Part shown: in pieces, positions 1-6,081 of the stretch | How positions within the stretch are numbered: position 1 is the first letter of the stretch | Layout: every line of letters begins with the position of its first letter | Assembly: GCA_030754315.1 (NCBI GenBank) | Contig: JASMAO010000124.1 | Span: forward strand, 1 to 8,343 | Source of the DNA: SAR202 cluster bacterium | GTDB taxonomy: Bacteria; Chloroflexota; Dehalococcoidia; Lucifugimonadales; JASMAO01 | Direction of reading: 5' to 3' | Length of the DNA: 8,343 bases | Translations under genes and position numbers: made by a program | Notes under the pieces: generated by a model | The model's database searches: none | Told to the model about the DNA's origin: nothing | What the model saw: the letters and a program-made list of their open reading frames with translations, nothing else

Positions 1-797
1 GTGGCTCCAAGTATTTCGGTCGATAGAATCGGCAATACAGATTCGAAGGACATGACTAGGGCACAGTGGAAAGCGACCAGCAGCATAAAAACCGCTAGCG
101 CCTGGTTCTTGTAGATATATATAAGGCCTTCAAAAATATTCCGAACTACTCCACGTTTCGAGTCAGTCTCCCCTCTCGAAATAGTGGATATACGAAACAT
201 CTGCCAGGCCGCGAGGATATGAAAAGATCCGCTCATTACCAAAACACCGTTCACTCCAATCATACCGATTGCCAGCATAGGAGAGGCGATTAGAAGACCG
301 AAAAACCTAGCCCCGTGCCTAGTCGCGCCTGTCAATACCAAAGCATTGAGTAAATCTTCTTGAGGCACCAGGTTGGGAATTAAAGAAGCTAATGGTGGTT
401 CTTGGAAGGCTCGTGTTGAGCCCAAAGCAAAAGCAAAAACGGCCACATGCCACAATTCAAGTATGTTAATAAACGACATACCGGCCATCACTATGACACT
501 AACAGCGCTCATGACCATCGTAGCCGATACCAGCATTTTCCGATCCAAAGCATCTCCCATTAGCCCAGCAATGGGAGAAACCAAGAGAAATGGCAGCATG
601 GATGCAAAAGTGATGATTCCAACCCAAGTAGATTGATCCGACTCGTTGAATACCATCCATGAACTGGCAACGATGAAGGTCCACATGGCTCCACCTGACA
701 ACATAGACGCTATCCAAGCTATCCGGTAATCACGGTGTCTTAGCGCTGAGAACCGTTGCAGCCTAGTCATCTTGTCAAAGCCGCGTAGCATAGCCAA
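1..797 (-). CDS. Major facilitator superfamily exporter, DHA3/EntS-like (partial, C-terminus beyond window)
   Basis: This is an integral inner-membrane transporter, probably a proton-coupled drug or siderophore-type exporter; the substrate cannot be read from the sequence. About 265 residues are in the window and the C-terminal part lies beyond base 1. The N-terminus has FSALRHRDYR (residues 16-25), typical of this branch just before the first helix. The MFS motif A loop GLMGDALDRK (78-87) lies between helices 2 and 3. Long hydrophobic helices alternate with short polar loops, and RAFQEPPLASLIPNLV-type text follows, as in EntS/MFS_3 proteins. Three starts are possible: TTG at 797, ATG at 791 and ATG at 770. 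I prefer TTG 797 because GGAGAG lies 5 bases upstream; ATG 791 would be 11 bases away and ATG 770 has no Shine-Dalgarno. An in-frame TGA closes the frame upstream. It is transcribed divergently from the pterin dehydratase gene. Family is confident; start and substrate are not. Confidence 0.88.
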   Translation of the reverse strand, partial: MAMLRGFDKMTRLQRFSALRHRDYRIAWIASMLSGGAMWTFIVASSWMVFNESDQSTWVGIITFASMLPFLLVSPIAGLMGDALDRKMLVSATMVMSAVSVIVMAGMSFINILELWHVAVFAFALGSTRAFQEPPLASLIPNLVPQEDLLNALVLTGATRHGARFFGLLIASPMLAIGMIGVNGVLVMSGSFHILAAWQMFRISTISRGETDSKRGVVRNIFEGLIYIYKNQALAVFMLLVAFHCALVMSFESVLPILSTEILGA

Positions 798-839
798 TCG
801 GTCTCTCCAAATCTTTCATCGCATACTGAAGACCGCGCG

Positions 840-848
840 ATTATATCA
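840..848 (-). promoter_or_regulatory. Extended -10 promoter element for the MFS gene
   Basis: On the minus strand this reads TGATATAAT: a perfect TATAAT preceded by the TGn extension, about 40 bases before the TTG start at 797. No good -35 hexamer lies 16-18 bases upstream; TTACAG is present but 19 bases away. This fits an extended -10 promoter that does not need a strong -35. It is assigned by inspection only. Confidence 0.5.
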
Positions 849-1029
849 GGACGTTCAGCACCATCTGTAATATACCCATATAACAGTAACGAGATACTCT
901 TCTTTACCGGTTAATGAGGTTCAGAATAATAGACACTAACATCATTCAAAGTATGGATTTGGGGAAATTGTAAGCGAAGGGTGTATCATATTAGGCGGCC
1001 CCGAGTTCAACCTCGCAAATAGGTCACCT

Positions 1030-1392
1030 ATGATGCCCCTTTCAAGGGAGAGGTGTGAGGCCTGTCGGAGGGACTCGCCTCAGGTCACAGATGCAGAGCA
1101 AGCAACGCTACACCCCATGGTTGCTAAATGGGACTTGACCAAACGCGATGGTATTAACTGCCTCAACCGTACTTTCGAAGTCAATGACTTCTTTCAGGCA
1201 ATGGCATTTGCCTTCAAGATTGGCAAGGAGGCTGAGAAGGAAGGTCATCACCCTCAAATAACATTCGAATGGGGGCGGGTACACGTCGCATGGTGGACCC
1301 ACAAAATCAAGGGACTTCACCGAAATGATTTCATCATGGCCGCCAAGACCGACGAAATCTTTACAAACCTACAACAATCCAACTTCCTTTGA
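1030..1392 (+). CDS. phhB: Pterin-4a-carbinolamine dehydratase (DCoH/PhhB family)
   Basis: A small cytoplasmic enzyme that dehydrates 4a-hydroxytetrahydropterin in pterin cofactor recycling. In many bacteria without an aromatic amino acid hydroxylase its role is unclear. The protein has 120 residues, near the family's usual length. The catalytic histidines are visible: the pair at 73-74 in EGHHPQ and a third at 91 in AWWTHKIKGL, followed by the conserved DF at 100-101. The N-terminus has CEAC at residues 9-12, a two-cysteine start seen in some family members. The start is ATG 1030, with AGGT at 1021-1024 as a modest ribosome site; an adjacent in-frame ATG at 1033 is equally possible. It is a single gene, divergent from the MFS gene and convergent with the carbamoyltransferase gene. 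No phenylalanine hydroxylase or molybdopterin gene is beside it, so the pathway cannot be assigned. Confidence 0.9.
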   Translation: MMPLSRERCEACRRDSPQVTDAEQATLHPMVAKWDLTKRDGINCLNRTFEVNDFFQAMAFAFKIGKEAEKEGHHPQITFEWGRVHVAWWTHKIKGLHRNDFIMAAKTDEIFTNLQQSNFL

Positions 1393-1581
1393 CGAATCCC
1401 ATTAATTCCAAGCCGGAACCGTTCCAACAAGCACGATCTAGTCTATGTCATCTCTGAGATAAGGCACCTGCAGATTTAATATACCAAGAACCTATCGACT
1501 GAAAGCATCGGTTACGAACATACCTCCACGAGTGGCGGGGATTTGGCCCGTGATAAGTTGAGTTTCTTGGAGCAAACAGCA

Positions 1582-2493
1582 TTACACAGAACCGAGCATG
1601 TCGTAGAGCAATGCCATCTTCACAAACAATGCATTCTCCGCTTGACGGTAAAAAGCCAATCGTTTGTCTTGAACAGTTACATCAAAATCTCCGCTTCTTT
1701 GCATAGGGTCCATGATAATACAATGAGACTTCAGCTTCTCCATGAACACCTGATCTATACTGACACCCAAACCTCCTCTTGTCCGAAGTAACTGCGCATG
1801 CGCAACAGTTTTAGGGGCATTCAAATAGATCGCATCGACCTCTTCGATAGGATCTAGACTATCAACCGTAACGAACTTTACCCCCTTATCGATACAGTAT
1901 GAAGTCACGACTGGATCCACCTGTCCACTAAACGGAATCAGAGTCACTTCAACCTTGTTGTAAAGGGCAAGTGCCAAAAGCAATGCACTTACATTTCTGT
2001 GCTCAAGCCTACCGCAAATGGCTATCTTCACACCGTCAACCCCTCCAAGTTCATGCTGCAAAGTAAATATGTCCGCAAGGGCTTGTGTCGGATGGTCGTC
2101 GAGACTTCCCCCATTAATAACCGGCACCGTATCCGCTGCAACAGCCCGGTTAACTACTCCCGCATCACTGCTACGTAATACAACTGCATCCATGTGCAAA
2201 CTCTCAAGTATTCGAATGGTGTTATCAACATGACTTGGAGTCCTAACAGGGAAAAACTGGGACGCATCTTCGGTATGATACGCTTGGCCTCCAAGAAGAC
2301 CCATAGCTCGCTCAAACGAGGTTCTAGTCAAAAAACTAGGCTCATAAAAAAGACAATACAGCGCGCGTCCGACCAGAACTTTGTTCAGTCCATTTCGATC
2401 TCTTCTGAATTCGGCACAAGCTGGTACCAATTGAGAATCAATCCAGTCACGTTTGAATTGTTTGGTGCTAATTAGGTGATGGTAAACTGGCAG
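1582..2493 (-). CDS. Aspartate carbamoyltransferase-like protein with divergent active site
   Basis: A protein of the aspartate/ornithine carbamoyltransferase fold, 303 residues if it starts at CTG 2493, the usual length for a catalytic chain. The N-terminal carbamoyl-phosphate domain begins HLISTKQFKRDW (residues 6-17) and the second domain follows from about 150. Retained residues, in positions close to the E. coli enzyme, are Ser53, Thr56, Arg57, Arg107, His134 and Gln137 (HPTQ). The C-terminus YRQAENALFVKMALL is typical. The phosphate-binding STRTR motif is SFLTR (53-57), so the usual Thr and the catalytic Arg54 of E. coli numbering are Phe and Leu. The aspartate-binding R-x-Q-x-E-R segment is replaced by NAPKTVAHAQ (225-234), and HPLPR is DPMQR (262-266). 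It could carbamoylate another amine, work as a binding protein, or be a weak PyrB. No pyr genes adjoin it. The first in-frame TTG (2430) would delete 21 conserved residues, hence the CTG call. Confidence 0.82.
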   Translation of the reverse strand: MPVYHHLISTKQFKRDWIDSQLVPACAEFRRDRNGLNKVLVGRALYCLFYEPSFLTRTSFERAMGLLGGQAYHTEDASQFFPVRTPSHVDNTIRILESLHMDAVVLRSSDAGVVNRAVAADTVPVINGGSLDDHPTQALADIFTLQHELGGVDGVKIAICGRLEHRNVSALLLALALYNKVEVTLIPFSGQVDPVVTSYCIDKGVKFVTVDSLDPIEEVDAIYLNAPKTVAHAQLLRTRGGLGVSIDQVFMEKLKSHCIIMDPMQRSGDFDVTVQDKRLAFYRQAENALFVKMALLYDMLGSV

Positions 2494-2501
2494 TGTTACA
2501 G

Positions 2502-2506
2502 TCCTT
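2502..2506 (-). promoter_or_regulatory. Ribosome binding site supporting the CTG start of the carbamoyltransferase
   Basis: On the minus strand AAGGA (within GGAAAGGA) lies 8 bases before CTG 2493. The frame is open upstream to a TAA at about 2544-2546 and contains no ATG, GTG or TTG before residue 22. This supports CTG as the initiation codon but does not prove it. Confidence 0.45.
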
Positions 2507-2543
2507 TCCGTATCCCAAGAGTAGAGTGGCTGGACAGCAGAAG

Positions 2544-2571
2544 TTTATACCACAATGATGGTGGCAGCCAA
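2544..2571 (-). promoter_or_regulatory. Promoter for the carbamoyltransferase gene
   Basis: Minus-strand TTGGCT (2571-2566), a 16-base spacer, then TATAAA (2549-2544). The expected transcript start near 2537 leaves a leader of about 43 bases before CTG 2493. This fits the longer reading frame well. It lies in the 96-base divergent gap shared with the VanZ-like gene. Confidence 0.55.
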
Positions 2572-2589
2572 CTAGAAAACGATAAAACA

Positions 2590-3006
2590 ATGAACCCCAA
2601 TGAACGACGGAATCCGGTGTCTAGTGCTCTGTTATGGCTGCCACCGGTGGTATGGATGATCGTGATCTTCATTGGATCAAGCCTCCCGGCAAATACCATC
2701 AACCAAGCTACCCAATCTCACCACTATCCGATCTCCCTGGCGCTTGCGCATATTGGAGAGTTCGCCATTATGAGTATCCTCTGCCATCGGCTCATACGCT
2801 CTTTCAATTTGTCACCAACAGGTTGGACATGGTTAGCTGTGATAACAATTACTCTCCTTTACGGCGCAACTGATGAACTACACCAAATGTTCATACCTGG
2901 TCGCGTACCCAGTTTTGTAGATCTAGGCTATGACTTCTTGGGAGCAGTCGTTGGACTGGCTGTATACGAAATGAAGACAAGAATGTTGAATATCTCGAAA
3001 CGATAA
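2590..3006 (+). CDS. VanZ-like family membrane protein
   Basis: A small integral membrane protein of 138 residues with about four predicted helices (roughly residues 13-31, 50-69, 79-93 and 108-127). It carries the VanZ-like signature: HIGEFAIM (54-61), then YGATDELHQMFIPGR (91-105), then FVDLGYDFLGAVVG (109-122). VanZ itself raises teicoplanin resistance by an unresolved mechanism, but most members are housekeeping-like and of unknown function; nothing here implies glycopeptide resistance because no van genes are nearby. The reading frame is open back to 2476, but those 38 extra codons show no family resemblance and overlap the opposite gene's promoter. I therefore start at ATG 2590. No Shine-Dalgarno is visible there. 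It diverges from the carbamoyltransferase gene and is followed by the tRNA gene. Confidence 0.85.
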   Translation: MNPNERRNPVSSALLWLPPVVWMIVIFIGSSLPANTINQATQSHHYPISLALAHIGEFAIMSILCHRLIRSFNLSPTGWTWLAVITITLLYGATDELHQMFIPGRVPSFVDLGYDFLGAVVGLAVYEMKTRMLNISKR

Positions 3007-3097
3007 CTTCTTTACTCCATATTGCACACTCTAGCAATCACGAAATGCCAGCGATATGGATCTCTTACAAAATCCTTTCTACCCGTTGACAACTCAA

Positions 3098-3126
3098 TTG
3101 CGGCCACAGGAGACAGCGACTATAAT
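3098..3126 (+). promoter_or_regulatory. Promoter of the tRNA-Ala gene
   Basis: TTGCGG (3098-3103), a 17-base spacer, and a perfect TATAAT (3121-3126), 22 bases before the mature tRNA 5' end. A consensus TTGACA also occurs at 3086-3091 but is 29 bases from the -10 and cannot pair with it. Confidence 0.65.
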
Positions 3127-3148
3127 CGGAAAGCCTACCTTGCCATAT

Positions 3149-3224
3149 GGGGATATAGCTCAACTGGGAGAGCGCGGCGTTCGCAATGCCGAGGTTGGGG
3201 GTTCGAGTCCCCCTATCTCCACCA
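3149..3224 (+). tRNA. tRNA-Ala (anticodon CGC), CCA encoded
   Basis: A complete 76-base cloverleaf. The acceptor stem GGGGATA (3149-3155) pairs with TATCTCC (3214-3220), and includes the G3:U70 wobble that is the alanine identity element. The D arm spans 3158-3173. The anticodon stem CGGCG/TGCCG holds the loop TTCGCAA, giving anticodon CGC at 3182-3184, which reads GCG. The T arm GGGGG-TTCGAGT-CCCCC lies at 3197-3213. The discriminator is A and the terminal CCA (3222-3224) is encoded. It has its own promoter and is convergent with the ubiE/menG gene, 48 bases away. Confidence 0.97.
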
Positions 3225-3272
3225 CCATTCCGTGATGTATCCCCCGAACACTTGTGTGAGTTTCTGTATCGT

Positions 3273-4001
3273 CTATCTGTCCGCTTTCTCACCAATCACT
3301 ATCGCTACGGATCCTAGAGCCATTTGCTTCACTACTACTTGACAGAACCCAGCCTCCCCAATCAGATTTACTAACCCTCCAACAGTTAGAAATCCCCGGA
3401 CTGACTCAGGCAAGTATGTGTACGCCTCTCGGTCACTTGCAAAAATCATACCAAGCCAAGGCGCCAGAATACGGAAACCAGACACGAAAAGTCGGTCCAA
3501 AATTCTTCGCCGTTCCATCCGTACTATCTCTAGAATAGCAATTCTGCCTCCAGGTTTAAGAACCCGAAGAACTTCCTTTATGGCGACTGGAACATCAACG
3601 AAATTCCGCACACCGAACCCAACCGTCACTGCTACAAAAGTATTATCTGGAAATGGCAGTGTATGGGCATCTCCGACAACATATTGGATATTCCCTTCAT
3701 GGCCGCCATCCTTCGTCTTTCGAACCGCGATCGGGAGCATCTGACGAGTGAAATCAAGTCCAACTACCTCTGACACCCCATGCTTTCGAGCCAACTCAAT
3801 CGCAAAATCTCCGGTTCCTGTAGCCACATCCAATACCGGGCCACAGATCCCTTGAGCACAAACGAATTCAGTGGCCAATCTACGCCAAGCCTGATGACGT
3901 CCGAAGGTCATGATTGTGTTGAGACGGTCATAGTGACACGCTATACGGCCGAACATGCGAGCAACGTACCTTTCACGATCTCGGCCTCGCAAATTCGCCA
4001 A
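3273..4001 (-). CDS. ubiE/menG: Demethylmenaquinone/ubiquinone C-methyltransferase
   Basis: An S-adenosylmethionine-dependent methyltransferase that adds the ring C-methyl in the last or a late step of menaquinone (or ubiquinone) synthesis, at the cytoplasmic face of the membrane. The protein has 242 residues, typical for the family. Visible features are the N-terminal signature HYDRLNTIMTFG (23-34), the SAM-binding motif VLDVATGTGDF (56-66), GLD at 81-83, GDAHTLPFPDNTF (110-122), FGVRN (129-133) and VLKPGGR. The start is TTG 4001, with GAGGAGGG 4 bases upstream; an earlier in-frame TTG at 4028 would place that site inside the gene, so I reject it. It is the last gene of the metF-acpS-nnrD-ubiE cluster, 50 bases after nnrD. 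Which quinone is made depends on genes outside the window; UbiE and MenG cannot be told apart here. Confidence 0.9.
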   Translation of the reverse strand: MANLRGRDRERYVARMFGRIACHYDRLNTIMTFGRHQAWRRLATEFVCAQGICGPVLDVATGTGDFAIELARKHGVSEVVGLDFTRQMLPIAVRKTKDGGHEGNIQYVVGDAHTLPFPDNTFVAVTVGFGVRNFVDVPVAIKEVLRVLKPGGRIAILEIVRMERRRILDRLFVSGFRILAPWLGMIFASDREAYTYLPESVRGFLTVGGLVNLIGEAGFCQVVVKQMALGSVAIVIGEKADR

Positions 4002-4005
4002 GATA

Positions 4006-4013
4006 CCCTCCTC
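4006..4013 (-). promoter_or_regulatory. Ribosome binding site fixing the ubiE/menG start
   Basis: Minus-strand GAGGAGGG lies 4 bases before TTG 4001. It is one of the strongest Shine-Dalgarno sequences in the window and decides this start over TTG 4028. Confidence 0.75.
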
Positions 4014-4051
4014 AAAAAATACGGCCAACTTTGGGATTTGAAGGAATCGGT

Positions 4052-5632
4052 CTAAGGCAACAATCCCGCTCTTTGATGTATCATTTTAATAGCCTTGGGC
4101 AAGGCATGTAGAACGTCCGAAGCAATCATGCCGGCATTCCCTAACTCGTCCATTACCAGATTGCCTGCTAACCCGTGAATATATACGCCGAGCGCTGCAG
4201 CATTTTTTAATGGGAGGCCCTGGGAAACCAAACCTGAAATCGCACCAGCCAGAACATCTCCTGTACCAGCAGAAGCTAGACCAGGATTAGCAAATGGACT
4301 TACCATGGTCAAACCGTCAGGATCAGCAACAACTGTGTAAGCCCCTTTCAGAACGACAACTTTGTCCCATATCTTAGCCGATTCGATTGCTTTCCTAATC
4401 CGGTCATGCTGTATTTCTCGTATCGATCCCCCATAAAGCCGAGCCATCTCCCCGGGATGTGGAGTCAATACTGCCGGGGAATCTAATCTCTCCCACCAAT
4501 CAATTTGTTTGGCCAAGAAATTTAGCCCATCTGCGTCTATTATCGTCTCTGGCAACAACGAATCAGAGCGATCATCTAGTAGAAGTCTCCGCAGGAATTC
4601 GGTTGTATCAGGCGCTTGCCCAAAACCACAACCGACGAGCAACGCATCATAATCGTCTATCATTTCCATAATGGAACCAATTGCATCTGGGGCGACAACT
4701 CCAGGCTTTGATTCTGGCAAGGGAATATATGTCAATTCCGGACCCATTGTCGCAACTGCAAGCTGAAGACTCTCCGGAATTGCCAGAGTTACAAGACCAG
4801 TCCCTACACGAGCAGCTGCAGCCGAGGCAAGATAAGCTGCTCCGATGTAGTTCCTCGATCCAGCTATTACCAAGGTACGTCCAAACGTACCCTTATGAGC
4901 GACGATATCACGTCGAGGTAGCAAAGCTGCGGCCCATTGGTCGGTCATCAATTCCAATCTCACATCATCGGAAATCCCGTCTATGGGTATGCCGATCGGT
5001 ACAATTTCTATTCGACCAGCCAGTTCCGCCCCCGATATCTGAAACAACCCTATCTTCGGACAACCCAACGTTATGGTCGCATCCATGCGGAGACAGAATT
5101 CATCAGCCACGCCCGAATCCGGGTCCAATCCGCTGGGAACATCCAGAGCTATTAATTCAAGATCCGATCGTTGAGATCTCATGAATTCAATCGTTTGAAA
5201 GACCTCCCCAATTTGGCCTTGAATAGGTCTTGACCGTCCCGTACCCAAAACAGAGTCCAAAACTAACGTTGCCCCCGAAAGCCAGTTTTTGAGCCCTTTG
5301 AGATCTTCGTCTTCCGAAACGGAAAATAGAGGCACGCCCAATTTCCGAACAGACTGTAATTGCACATCGCCATCTGGCCGCGTTGCACATTGGTACACAA
5401 AGACCTGTATACCCCAGGTATGAAGGTGTCTTGCGGTGACTAAACCATCGCCGCCATTTTTCCCAGGGCCTACCAAAATAACAACAGTGGGGGCGATAAA
5501 TGGAACGAGCTTGTCCCGAATCCGTTCCGCTACAGCCAACCCAGCGTTTTCCATGAGTTGATCCATCGACACCCCGACAGATTCGGACCTCTCCTCAATA
5601 AGTCGCATCTGTCCAGAGGTGACTATTTTCAT
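4052..5632 (-). CDS. nnrD: Bifunctional NAD(P)H-hydrate repair enzyme (epimerase + ADP-dependent dehydratase)
   Basis: Repairs damaged NADHX and NADPHX in the cytoplasm: the N-terminal domain interconverts R and S hydrates and the C-terminal domain dehydrates the S form using ADP. The protein has 526 residues, full length for the fused YjeF form. The epimerase domain (about 1-220) shows GPGKNGGDG (55-63), LDSVLGTG (125-132) and ALDVPSGLDPDSG (162-174). The dehydratase domain (about 230-520) shows HKGTFGRTLVIAG (247-259), DADGL (366-370), TPHPGEMARL (390-399), KGAYTVV (429-435) and SAGTGDVLAG (454-463), with the catalytic Asp at 459. The only deviation noticed is Lys for the more frequent Asn before NGGDG. 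The start is ATG 5632, with only a weak ribosome site. It is third in the cluster, 42 bases after acpS; acpS-nnrD adjacency is common in bacteria. Confidence 0.96.
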   Translation of the reverse strand: MKIVTSGQMRLIEERSESVGVSMDQLMENAGLAVAERIRDKLVPFIAPTVVILVGPGKNGGDGLVTARHLHTWGIQVFVYQCATRPDGDVQLQSVRKLGVPLFSVSEDEDLKGLKNWLSGATLVLDSVLGTGRSRPIQGQIGEVFQTIEFMRSQRSDLELIALDVPSGLDPDSGVADEFCLRMDATITLGCPKIGLFQISGAELAGRIEIVPIGIPIDGISDDVRLELMTDQWAAALLPRRDIVAHKGTFGRTLVIAGSRNYIGAAYLASAAAARVGTGLVTLAIPESLQLAVATMGPELTYIPLPESKPGVVAPDAIGSIMEMIDDYDALLVGCGFGQAPDTTEFLRRLLLDDRSDSLLPETIIDADGLNFLAKQIDWWERLDSPAVLTPHPGEMARLYGGSIREIQHDRIRKAIESAKIWDKVVVLKGAYTVVADPDGLTMVSPFANPGLASAGTGDVLAGAISGLVSQGLPLKNAAALGVYIHGLAGNLVMDELGNAGMIASDVLHALPKAIKMIHQRAGLLP

Positions 5633-5674
5633 AAAAAGTTACTTAGCCCGTCTTTCGCAAGATCGTTTAGATCA

Positions 5675-6058
5675 CTATCCTGCGTTGTTACCGCCAATGC
5701 TCTCCCCAACTACAAAAGCCATGGCGTAGTCCTGTGAATGTGTCAACGAGACTGCGAGGTGATCTATTTCCAAACGCTTCGCGCGTGCTAGAGCAGTCCC
5801 ATGTAAAACGATCATTGGCGGGCCACCGGTTTGACGGACCACCTCTATGTCCCTCCATTTCACGCCTCGTATACCCGTACCTAACGCTTTCATCACTGCC
5901 TCTTTGGCAGCAAAACGGGCAGCAAGCTGTGGGGCCCGCCCACGGCAATATATGGCCTCCCCTTCCGTGTAAATACGGCGTAAGAAACGTTCACCATACC
6001 TTTCGGACACAGATCGTATTCTGGAGATTTCGACCATATCGATGCCGTTCACCAACAT
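5675..6058 (-). CDS. acpS: Holo-[acyl-carrier-protein] synthase
   Basis: Transfers 4'-phosphopantetheine from coenzyme A to the serine of apo-acyl carrier protein, activating fatty acid synthesis; cytoplasmic. The protein has 127 residues, the usual size for AcpS. Motifs are GIDMVEISRI (5-14) with the metal-binding Asp7, RFAAKEAVMKALGTG (48-62) with metal-binding Glu53, and the C-terminal SLTHSQDYAMAFV (104-116). The start is ATG 6058, placed by AGGAG at 6066-6070, 7 bases upstream. A GTG at 6076 would extend the protein by six residues and put that site inside the gene. It is second in the cluster, 23 bases after metF. Confidence 0.95.
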   Translation of the reverse strand: MLVNGIDMVEISRIRSVSERYGERFLRRIYTEGEAIYCRGRAPQLAARFAAKEAVMKALGTGIRGVKWRDIEVVRQTGGPPMIVLHGTALARAKRLEIDHLAVSLTHSQDYAMAFVVGESIGGNNAG

Positions 6059-6081
6059 AAGTGTTCTCCTAAACACATCCT

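Noticed and set aside
373..717. Short open frames on both strands at the left end
   Set aside because: They lie in other frames over the MFS gene, whose own frame runs unbroken from 797 to the window edge.
1393..1581. Possible small gene or terminator between the convergent pterin dehydratase and carbamoyltransferase genes
   Set aside because: I found only a 4-base repeat CCAC-GA-GTGG with no T tract, and no open frame with a ribosome site.
2476..2589. Longer VanZ-like protein starting at GTG 2476 or ATG 2479
   Set aside because: The 38 extra residues do not resemble the family and overlap the promoter and start of the opposite gene.
2590..3006. VanZ-like gene as a glycopeptide resistance determinant
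   Set aside because: No vanA, vanH, vanX or vanRS-like gene is present; VanZ-like proteins are widespread with unknown roles.
3086..3126. Consensus TTGACA paired with TATAAT as the tRNA promoter
   Set aside because: The spacing is 29 bases, too long; TTGCGG at 3098 with a 17-base spacer fits instead.
3065..3295. Minus-strand open frame with GTRTPNLGIANAAL text
   Set aside because: It is the antisense of the tRNA-Ala gene; GTRTPNLG peptides are well-known spurious translations of tRNA T and anticodon arms.
4680..5184. 167-residue plus-strand open frame inside the nnrD gene
   Set aside because: It is opposite a complete, strongly supported NnrD reading frame and shows no domain-like sequence.
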